A stretch of 64,000 bases of DNA from Hyphomicrobiales bacterium (lineage in GTDB: Bacteria; Pseudomonadota; Alphaproteobacteria; Rhizobiales; Rhizobiaceae): NCBI GenBank assembly GCA_900469955.1, contig UBYX01000005.1, forward strand, positions 62,001-126,000, in the 5' to 3' direction. Positions 9,164-15,737 of this stretch are shown here, in pieces. Position 1 is the first letter of the stretch; every line of letters begins with the position of its first letter. The notes below the pieces were generated by a model that worked only from the letters and a program-made list of their open reading frames with translations, did no database searches and was not told the DNA's origin. The position numbers and the translations under genes were made by a program.

Positions 9164-9938
9164 GGCCGCGTCCGTTCCTGTTCAGCAGAAACGCCACGTC
9201 GACGGCGAAAGAATAGGTGAGCGCGGCAAGCGCTCCTGCCGCGAGCAGGTTGGAGACCGGCGGCGCTACCACCGGAAATAGGAGCAGCCAGAGCGTCATC
9301 CCTTGCACGACGCAGATCGCCTTGCGCCGGGTGGAGGGCGGCAGCTCGCCGCGGAGGCTGGGAAAAAGCGTCTGAGCGGCAACATAACCGTAACGCATCA
9401 GGCCGATCAGCAGCACCCAGGCTCCAGCCTTGTTGAGCTGAAAAGCGGCCAGAGACAGGAAAAAGATGAGCAGGGCATCGATTTCCATGTCGAAACGGGC
9501 ACCGAAAGGCGAAGCCGTGCGGCCTCTTCGGGCGAAATAACCGTCTACTCCATCCAGACCCAGCGCAACGGCTATCCCCGATCCCATAAGCCAGAGCGTC
9601 TCGGGATTATGGCCAAGATCACCTGACGCCAGCAACAACCCGCCCAAGACGGCCGTGATCGCGCCGCGGATCGTCGTGATGATGTTCGCGAAGCCGAACC
9701 GGCTGTGCCCGTGCCCACCGAGGTTACAAAGCGAGACTGCCGAAATTGCCGCATAAACGGCAAAGGCGGTGCCGATCGCCGGGGTATCGAGCGCCAAGCG
9801 GTCGCCGAAGAAATGCATGCCCCCCAAAAGAACCACCCCGACCGCTAAAGTGGCCGCACCTGCATCGATAAACAGCGCCCGGCGGGCATTCCGGTCCGGC
9901 ATTTCGTCGGGACGATGAGCGCCGGTCCACTCAGCCAT
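9153..9938 (-). CDS. CDP-alcohol phosphatidyltransferase family protein
   Basis: A 261-residue membrane enzyme of the family that transfers a phosphatidyl or phospho-alcohol group from a CDP-linked donor to an alcohol. The full catalytic signature DG-x2-AR-x8-G-x3-D-x3-D is present at residues 132-154 (D132, G133, A136, R137, G146, D150, D154), so it should be active. About seven hydrophobic segments surround it. The acceptor is not known; it is not obviously PgsA or PssA. GAAGGG lies before the start. The start overlaps the stop of a 33-codon small ORF, and the 3' end overlaps the FkbM gene. Confidence 0.83.
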   Translation of the reverse strand: MAEWTGAHRPDEMPDRNARRALFIDAGAATLAVGVVLLGGMHFFGDRLALDTPAIGTAFAVYAAISAVSLCNLGGHGHSRFGFANIITTIRGAITAVLGGLLLASGDLGHNPETLWLMGSGIAVALGLDGVDGYFARRGRTASPFGARFDMEIDALLIFFLSLAAFQLNKAGAWVLLIGLMRYGYVAAQTLFPSLRGELPPSTRRKAICVVQGMTLWLLLFPVVAPPVSNLLAAGALAALTYSFAVDVAFLLNRNGRGHAG

Positions 9939-10032
9939 TGCAGAAACCCTTCAAGAAGAATTTCCAGCCGCAAATTTCTAGGAAATGCGTGACACCGGTC
10001 GCCTTCTTCGAAAGATCATGTGAAAAATTCAT
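9931..10032 (-). CDS. small ORF, 33 residues, upstream of and overlapping the CDP-alcohol phosphatidyltransferase gene
   Basis: This frame is too short for routine calling. It has a strong ribosome site (GAGGAG, 6 nt before ATG at 10032) and its TGA lies inside the first codons of the next gene (8-nt overlap), as in translationally coupled pairs. The peptide begins MNFSHDLSKKATGVTHF and ends with GWKFFLKGFCNG. It has two cysteines and a basic aromatic C-terminus, and no signal peptide or obvious membrane segment. I do not recognise it. It could be a leader peptide, a small partner protein, or a peptide substrate. The calling rests on the ribosome site and the coupling alone. Confidence 0.5.
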   Translation of the reverse strand: MNFSHDLSKKATGVTHFLEICGWKFFLKGFCNG

Positions 10033-10236
10033 GACAAGCTCCTCGTGAGCAAGATGGGGAGATTTACGGCGAGCGGCCAAGGCTGGATTTCGAAAGCCCC
10101 GTCAAATAAACGTGATACGGCACTTACCCTCTCGCGGAAACGCTCCCTTGCCGCCATCGATTAAGTTCCTAGGTGTGAGCGGATAGGAGTGAAAGGGCTG
10201 GTGTTGACAAGACGTGAGACAGCTCAGGAAGCGACG
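10033..10236. promoter_or_regulatory. divergent intergenic region of the accessory cluster
   Basis: About 204 nt separate the left-going unit (small ORF, CDP-alcohol phosphatidyltransferase, FkbM) from the right-going unit (dehydrogenase, PTPS-like, GT4, methyltransferase), so both promoters must lie here or just inside the genes. A TTGACA at 10204-10209 is present without a convincing -10 element on the right-going side. I see no hairpin terminator and no further gene. Confidence 0.4.
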
Positions 10237-11205
10237 GTGACGAGTGAAAGCCGTGCGCTGTGGTTCGAAGGGCCACGGCGCTGTGCGCTGCGTTGCGAAA
10301 CCCTTGGCGCGGGTGGCGCAGACGAAGTCACGATTGGAACGCTCTTCAGCGGCATCAGCCGTGGCACCGAGTCCCTCGTCTTTGAAGGACACGTGCCGGA
10401 AAGTGAGTACGAACGCATGCGGGCGCCTCATCAGGCCGGCCAGTTCCCTTTTCCCGTCAAATACGGATACGCTGCCGTAGGCATTGTGGAGGCTGGGCCT
10501 AGATCTCTGGTGGGAAGGCCGGTCTTCTGTCTTCATCCCCATCAGGACCGATTTCGTGTGCCTTCCGGTGCCGTCTACGCGCTGCCGGCGGATCTGCCGC
10601 CCGAACGGGCTGTCCTCGCTGCCAATATGGAGACCGCTCTCAATATCGTCTGGGACGCGAGGATCCAGCCGGGTGATCGGGTGACCGTCTTCGGCGCCGG
10701 CGTGGTCGGGCTGATCGTCGCCTATCTGGCGTCACGGATCATTGGCACCGAAACGACGATCTGCGACGTAAATCTCGACCGTGTGGAAGCTGCAAAGGCT
10801 CTCGGCATCCGGTTCACCCTGCCCGATTCCGTCCCTGATGATTGCGATGTCTTGGTCAACGCTTCCGCCTCGGACGCGGCTCTGGCCACGGCGCTCGATC
10901 ATGCTGGCTGTGAAGCCCGTATCGTCGAGGCGAGCTGGTACGGGGGGCGCCTTGCGCAGATTCCCTTGGGAGGCGCTTTCCACGCCCGGCGGCTCTCCAT
11001 CGTCAGCTCCCAGGTGGGTACTTTGCCGCCCGATCACCGCCCTCGCTGGAATGCAGGACGGCGAATGACGAAAGCTCTTCAGCTCCTTGCCGATAGCAAG
11101 CTCGATCGCCTGATTTCGGGAGAAACCACCTTCGGAACATTGGCGGACGACTATGCAAGCATTATCGCCTCGCCCGCCACACTCTGCCACCGCATTCGTT
11201 TTTGA
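10237..11205 (+). CDS. zinc-binding medium-chain dehydrogenase, BchC-like
   Basis: A predicted NAD(P)-dependent alcohol dehydrogenase, 322 residues from this start. It has a GroES-like N-terminal half (FSGISRGTESLVFEG, FPVKYGYAAVGIVE) and a Rossmann fold with VTVFGAGVVGLIVAYLAS. The SGISRGTE segment resembles BchC-like enzymes; the classical zinc-ligand set is not obvious. GTG 10237 is chosen because AGGAA stands 6 nt before it and the family similarity begins just after. An in-frame GTG at 10189 would add 16 residues with a poor ribosome site. It is the first gene of a four-gene run and may reduce or oxidise a side-chain alcohol of the product. Confidence 0.78.
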   Translation: MTSESRALWFEGPRRCALRCETLGAGGADEVTIGTLFSGISRGTESLVFEGHVPESEYERMRAPHQAGQFPFPVKYGYAAVGIVEAGPRSLVGRPVFCLHPHQDRFRVPSGAVYALPADLPPERAVLAANMETALNIVWDARIQPGDRVTVFGAGVVGLIVAYLASRIIGTETTICDVNLDRVEAAKALGIRFTLPDSVPDDCDVLVNASASDAALATALDHAGCEARIVEASWYGGRLAQIPLGGAFHARRLSIVSSQVGTLPPDHRPRWNAGRRMTKALQLLADSKLDRLISGETTFGTLADDYASIIASPATLCHRIRF

Positions 11206-11214
11206 GGAAATCGC

Positions 11215-11613
11215 ATGTTCGCCGTTGAAGTTCGTGATCACGTCATGATCGCGCATAGCCTTCCCCGCCCGGTTTTCGGGCCTGCACAAGGCCTGCACGG
11301 CGCGACCTTCGTGGTCGACGCGGCCTTTTTCACGGAAGACCTCGACGACAATGGACTGGCCGTCGATATCGGACTCGCCATTGACGTTCTGAAAGAAGTC
11401 CTCGCGCCACTGAACTATCAGAATCTGGACACGCTTGAGATATTCGCAGGGCGGGTAACGACGACGGAATTCCTCTCAAAATACATTTTCGACCGCATCG
11501 CCGAGGAGATCGGCAAAGGCCGGCTGGGCGGAGATGGTGGGCGCATTCGCAAGCTGCGCGTTATGCTGCACGAATCCCACATGGCCCGAGGCTGGTACGA
11601 GGCGGAATTATGA
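11215..11613 (+). CDS. 6-pyruvoyl-tetrahydropterin synthase/QueD-family homologue with degenerate active site
   Basis: A 132-residue single-domain protein with the fold pattern of PTPS/QueD: an IAHSL segment with H14, LHGAT, NGLAVDIGLAIDVLK, LNYQNLD, TTTEFLSKYIFDRI, and a terminal VMLHES with E120. Key residues are changed. The catalytic Cys is Ala24. The third zinc His is Ala30 (HGA instead of HGH). The Asp-His dyad is Asn67-Tyr68. H14, H28 and E120, which binds the pterin ring in known members, remain. It may bind a pterin-like ligand or catalyse something other than the known reactions. It lies 9 nt after the dehydrogenase gene and overlaps the glycosyltransferase gene by 4 nt. Confidence 0.75.
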   Translation: MFAVEVRDHVMIAHSLPRPVFGPAQGLHGATFVVDAAFFTEDLDDNGLAVDIGLAIDVLKEVLAPLNYQNLDTLEIFAGRVTTTEFLSKYIFDRIAEEIGKGRLGGDGGRIRKLRVMLHESHMARGWYEAEL

Positions 11614-12656
11614 ACCGAGATCTCGTCTTTGCTTACCCTGGCGATATAGAGACTCGCACGGGAGGATACGGCTACGACCGGCGCGTCATCGCATCGCTTG
11701 CCGAGCGCGGCTGGAATATCGAGCTGGTTTCACTCGGCGAGGGTTTCCCGAACTCCGATAACGCCGAGCTCGACGATGCAGGGCGGCTTCTTTCGGATAA
11801 ATGTCGGGACGGAAGCCTTGTCCTGGTCGATGGGCTTGCCTTCGGGGTCATGAACCAATGGGCGGAACGAGAGGCCAACAGGCTGAAGATAGTGGCCCTT
11901 GTGCATCACCCCCTGGCTCTGGAAACCGGGCTCAGTGAGGTAAAGCAACAGGAGTACCTATCGCGGGAGAGGACGGCACTTGCGCATAGCCGTGGGGTAA
12001 TCGTCACATCGCACGCCACCGCAGCGGAACTCGCTACCAACTATCAGGTACCGTTCGAAAGAATCGCGGTGGCCACCCCCGGGGTCGATCCGGCCCCGCT
12101 TGCGGTTGGCGGAGGCAATCCGCCGCTGATCCTCAGCATCGGCACCCTGACCCACCGCAAAGGCCACGACGTGCTGATCTGCGCGCTCGAAGAGATACGT
12201 GGCCTGCCCTGGATATGCCGTATCGTTGGAAGCAAGACGCTCGATCCGGCCATAGCGGCGGCGCTGGAACAACAGGTTGCCCAGTCAGGGCTCGGCGACC
12301 GCGTCGATTTTGCGGGCCAGCTGGACGACGTGCGCGCTGAACTCGCCAAGGCCGATATTTTCGCGCTTGCCAGCCGCTATGAAGGCTATGGCATGGTCTT
12401 TGCCGAAGCACTTGCCCAAGGCCTGCCTATCGTGGGCTGCGCAGCCGGCGCCGTGCCGGATGTCGTGCCGGAAAGCGCGGGTTTCCTCGTACCTCCGGAT
12501 GATCCGGACGCTTTTGCTGCCGCCTTGCGCCGGCTGCTGCAGGAACCGGACACCCGCATTGCCATGGCGGATGCGGCAGCGATTGCAGGTGCAGGTTTGC
12601 CGTCCTGGAAAGACACCGCCACAGTCATATCCGATTTCCTGGAGGCGGTGCCGTGA
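11610..12656 (+). CDS. GT4-type glycosyltransferase
   Basis: A 348-residue retaining glycosyltransferase of the GT-B fold. Visible are TGGYGYDRRVIASLAERGW at the N-lobe glycine loop, LILSIGTLTHRKGHDVLI opening the C-lobe, and the E-x7-E nucleotide-sugar motif (E258 and E266 within EGYGMVFAE). It also has GLPIVGCAAGAVPDVV. It presumably glycosylates the cluster's small molecule or lipid. It overlaps the genes on both sides by 4 nt, so expression should be tightly coupled. Confidence 0.85.
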   Translation: MNRDLVFAYPGDIETRTGGYGYDRRVIASLAERGWNIELVSLGEGFPNSDNAELDDAGRLLSDKCRDGSLVLVDGLAFGVMNQWAEREANRLKIVALVHHPLALETGLSEVKQQEYLSRERTALAHSRGVIVTSHATAAELATNYQVPFERIAVATPGVDPAPLAVGGGNPPLILSIGTLTHRKGHDVLICALEEIRGLPWICRIVGSKTLDPAIAAALEQQVAQSGLGDRVDFAGQLDDVRAELAKADIFALASRYEGYGMVFAEALAQGLPIVGCAAGAVPDVVPESAGFLVPPDDPDAFAAALRRLLQEPDTRIAMADAAAIAGAGLPSWKDTATVISDFLEAVP

Positions 12657-13438
12657 CCGGCTTCGACAAGGCATGGCTTGCCTTGCGGGAGCCGGTGGAT
12701 GTCCGTTCCCGCGATCAGGCTCTGCTGGCCGGAGCGATCGAAACCACGAGGAACGCTGCCGATACCGGCATTCTCGACATCGGCTGTGGCACCGGTTCGA
12801 CTTTCCGCACTCTTTCGCCCAAGATGGACAGGAACCACCGCTGGAGGCTGTTCGATCACGATCCGCAACTGCTCGCGGAGGCTCGCCGCCGTCATGCGGG
12901 CGAGGCCGAGTTCCTCTGCGGGGATCTGAACGATCTGGAGGCTCTGCCGCTCGCGGATGTTGCTCTGGTGACGGCTTCGGCGCTTTTCGACCTCTGTTCC
13001 GAGCGATACATCCTGGCGCTTGTCGAAAAGATTTCAGAAACCGGCGTCGGCCTCTATGCCGCGCTGAACTATGACGGCGAAATTCATTGGTCGGAAACAC
13101 ATCCCCTCGATGAGGCGATCGTGGCGGGTTTCAACGCTCATCAGCTGAGCGACAAGGGATTTGGGATATCGCTCGGACCGGGCGCCTGGAAAAGGCTCGC
13201 CGACTGTCTGCAGGAACGCGGATATACTGTCCGAGTGGCCGCATCGCCTTGGCTCATGACAGCGGCGGACGCGAAGCTGCAACGGCTCTTTCTCGACGGA
13301 ATAGTCCGTGCAGTCTCCGAATATGGCCTGTTCGATCCAGCTGAGATCGATGAATGGGCAGATTTCCGAACCCAGGTGATCGACGAGACTGGAAGTTCAT
13401 GCCGTGTCGGCCATCAGGACATCCTCGCAATCCGGTGA
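12653..13438 (+). CDS. class I SAM-dependent methyltransferase
   Basis: A 261-residue methyltransferase with motif I LDIGCGTG (residues 41-48), an acidic loop LFDHDPQLLAEA for the SAM ribose, and a motif-IV-like VALVTASALFDL. GTG at 12653 is the start: GGAGG precedes it and it overlaps the upstream stop (GTGA). The substrate is unknown and is presumably the sugar or ring made by neighbouring enzymes. Its last 42 nt overlap the 3' end of the opposing RibD-like gene. Confidence 0.8.
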   Translation: MTGFDKAWLALREPVDVRSRDQALLAGAIETTRNAADTGILDIGCGTGSTFRTLSPKMDRNHRWRLFDHDPQLLAEARRRHAGEAEFLCGDLNDLEALPLADVALVTASALFDLCSERYILALVEKISETGVGLYAALNYDGEIHWSETHPLDEAIVAGFNAHQLSDKGFGISLGPGAWKRLADCLQERGYTVRVAASPWLMTAADAKLQRLFLDGIVRAVSEYGLFDPAEIDEWADFRTQVIDETGSSCRVGHQDILAIR

Positions 13439-14224
13439 CGCCGCCACGCGCCTGATGTCGACCCGCAAATTGCAGTCGAAAACGATATCGCTACCGATGT
13501 TGTAGATTTGAACTTCCGGGCGACGCGCCTCCGAGAGCCGGTCGATCGGCGCGAGCCGGATACCCGCGGGTCCTGATCCGATAATGATCGGTGAAACGGA
13601 AACATGCAGCCGATCGATCAACTGCGCGTCGATGAAGCGAGAGATGGTGTTTGCGCCCCCTTCGACCAGGATGGCTGTGAGGTCGCGTTCGGCGAGCGCC
13701 GCAAGAATGTCGCGAGACGCCAGGCCGCCGTCCGCTTGTCGCGGCAACGAGATCAGCTCATGCCTGGCGTTGCGGCGCGGCACGTCATCGGCCTGGATGA
13801 CGACCACTGGAGTGCCGTCGTCGTTCAGCATCTTGGCGCGGTGGGGCATGCGTCCATTGCAGTCCACCACGACGCGCACGGGGCTCCTTCCGGGTACGGC
13901 ACGAACGGAAAGGCTTGGATCATCCGCCACCACTGTTCCGACGCCGATCACCACGGCATCAACAAGCGCGCGGCAACGGTGCAGATGGGCAATCCCGTCG
14001 CACCCCGAAACATCCTGAGCGTCTCCCATCGGAGTGGCGACCCGGCCATCCAGCGACTGGCCGACTTGCGCCATGACGAACGGCCCATTCCGCCTCGCGA
14101 TCGGCCCGTAGAGGGGCAGACAGGAGACGTCGGCATCCGGGGAAAGCACACGCGGTCGGACCATGCCCTCGCGAAGCGAAAGCAGATGATGCCACATCTC
14201 TTCGGTCACTCTGACTGATTGCAT
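13397..14224 (-). CDS. RibD C-terminal-domain (dihydrofolate-reductase-like) family reductase
   Basis: A 275-residue protein. Residues 48-270 match the RibD reductase domain, with MAQVGQSLDGRVAT, VIGVGTVVADDPSLSVR, LVEGGANTISRFI and VSPIIIGSG. The preceding 45 or so residues (including a WHHLLSLREG stretch) are not a deaminase domain, so this is not the housekeeping RibD. Relatives reduce the ribose of a pyrimidine intermediate in flavin synthesis or reduce pterins. Next to the PTPS-like gene, a pterin- or pyrimidine-directed reduction is a reasonable inference. Confidence 0.8.
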   Translation of the reverse strand: MQSVRVTEEMWHHLLSLREGMVRPRVLSPDADVSCLPLYGPIARRNGPFVMAQVGQSLDGRVATPMGDAQDVSGCDGIAHLHRCRALVDAVVIGVGTVVADDPSLSVRAVPGRSPVRVVVDCNGRMPHRAKMLNDDGTPVVVIQADDVPRRNARHELISLPRQADGGLASRDILAALAERDLTAILVEGGANTISRFIDAQLIDRLHVSVSPIIIGSGPAGIRLAPIDRLSEARRPEVQIYNIGSDIVFDCNLRVDIRRVAASPDCEDVLMADTA

Positions 14225-14513
14225 ACACCGCCTCGTTAGCCGGCCGGAAATTGGAAATGCCGCAACGGAGAAGAAGTTCCTTTGCCCATGCTATATAGGT
14301 TTAGTGCATCCCGAGAAACTCACCTTGTGGATACTTCGGCAACGGTCCGTCAACCCGAGGAATACGGTCGAGGCGGTCAGATCTGACCCGATAGGCCTTC
14401 ACCATAAGGCTTAGCCTCATCTCATTGACCTACTCGCCTGACTGAGTTGTGCCGGTTATCAGATGATCAAAGCGCGAAAGCGGCACTGACACTCTGGAAC
14501 CGGGCATCATCTG
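14225..14513. promoter_or_regulatory. divergent intergenic region with two dyads
   Basis: This gap separates the RibD-like gene from the GT87-type gene. It contains a perfect 14-bp palindrome GGTCAGATCTGACC (14375-14388). ATCAGATGAT (14458-14467) is repeated inverted as ATCATCTGAT (14506-14515), and the latter is part of the 13-nt near-palindrome ATCATC-T-GATGAT (14506-14518) that covers the ATG at 14514. A TATATA at 14291-14296 could be a -10 element. The layout suggests regulator binding to paired sites, one masking the start codon. Confidence 0.45.
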
Positions 14514-15707
14514 ATGATTGCGATAGGAAGCTTTGCCTCGATCTCTAACCGCGCGATATCGGCCACGATTCTGGCGCTTGCTTTCGCGATGCTATACGCG
14601 GTCGGGATACAGGGCGTAATGAAGGCGGGTCCGATCGGCGACGACTTCATGGTCTTCTATCGCGCGGGAGGCTTGTTTCTCCAAGGTGGCGATCCCTGGC
14701 TTGCGCTGATGAATACTCCGCAGCCCTATTCCTATCCGCCACATTCGCTTTCGATCGTTGCTGCCTTCAGCATGCTTCCTCAGTCGATCGCCCTTGCACT
14801 CCATATCGCGATCTGCCTGGCTGCCATTGCGGTCATGTGCTACTGCGCCAACCAATGGTTTCTGAAGATCAAGAGCTTCAGAAGCATGACCATCGCGCAA
14901 GCCTTGGCGCTGGCGCTGATCATCGGCAATCCCTATACGGCGACCAGCTTGTATCAGGGCCAGATGACATTGCCGGTCATAGCGGCATTGTTGTTATCCT
15001 GGCATTTCCGTCAAAAGGGCCAATGGGTGACGGCGGGCATTTTTCTTGCTCTTGCCACCCTGAAACCGCAGCTTTCCGTCCTCTACGTGATCTGGCTGCT
15101 TATGTCGGTGAATATCGGGGTGGTTCTAGTGGGGGGCTCGCTCGCTGGCCTGATGATCCTGCCGGGCGCACTGGTCCTTGGCCCGTTGAAGCCATTCGAA
15201 AGCTGGCTGACCTCGCTCGGCGGCTATTCGCACGTTTCAATCAATGCCCCGGGCTCACCCTTCGTCGTCGGCATGGAAAGCCTTCTGGTCGCTCACGGGC
15301 TGGAGCCGGACCGCCTCTGGTTGATTCTGTTGTGCCTGGCGGGAACGGCGCTTCTGCACAGGTACCGGCGCCATCTCGACCAGACGGTTACCTTGCACGC
15401 ATTGCTCGTGCTCTCTTTCACGTTTCTCTATGCGCACGACTATGACTATGTCGCGGTCATCCTGTTGTGGAGCTACGGAATGATGATGGTCCTCAATAGC
15501 GCCAGCTTGGTAAAACTAGGCTTCTACGCTGTTTTGGCACTTGGCTTCTTCATACCGCAGAGGTTGCTTCGCGATATCGATATCCCGCTTGTCGTCCATT
15601 CGCGAACATTGATCCTCGCAGCACTTTGTCTGGCGGTGATCGTCTGGAGCAAGGAGATCAATCGCGCGGCATCTCTCGAAAAGCGATATTCCTCCGTCAC
15701 AGCATGA
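14514..15707 (+). CDS. GT87/DUF2029-type polytopic membrane glycosyltransferase
   Basis: A 397-residue protein with 9-11 hydrophobic segments. Between the first helices it has GDDFMVFYRAGGLFLQGGDPW and PYSYPPHS, characteristic of the DUF2029 (GT87, PimE-like) family, which uses polyprenyl-phosphate sugars outside the membrane. LYQGQMTLPVIAALL and LATLKPQLSVLYVIWLL are further family blocks. It probably adds a sugar to the lipid- or membrane-linked product of this neighbourhood. ATG 14514 lies inside a palindrome and has only a weak ribosome site. Confidence 0.78.
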   Translation: MIAIGSFASISNRAISATILALAFAMLYAVGIQGVMKAGPIGDDFMVFYRAGGLFLQGGDPWLALMNTPQPYSYPPHSLSIVAAFSMLPQSIALALHIAICLAAIAVMCYCANQWFLKIKSFRSMTIAQALALALIIGNPYTATSLYQGQMTLPVIAALLLSWHFRQKGQWVTAGIFLALATLKPQLSVLYVIWLLMSVNIGVVLVGGSLAGLMILPGALVLGPLKPFESWLTSLGGYSHVSINAPGSPFVVGMESLLVAHGLEPDRLWLILLCLAGTALLHRYRRHLDQTVTLHALLVLSFTFLYAHDYDYVAVILLWSYGMMMVLNSASLVKLGFYAVLALGFFIPQRLLRDIDIPLVVHSRTLILAALCLAVIVWSKEINRAASLEKRYSSVTA

Positions 15708-15737
15708 TCTGGGGTTCGCCGCTGCGGCAATATCACG

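Noticed and set aside
10204-10209. TTGACA before the BchC-like dehydrogenase as a -35 element
   Set aside because: No acceptable -10 hexamer lies 15-19 nt downstream, where the ribosome site already begins.
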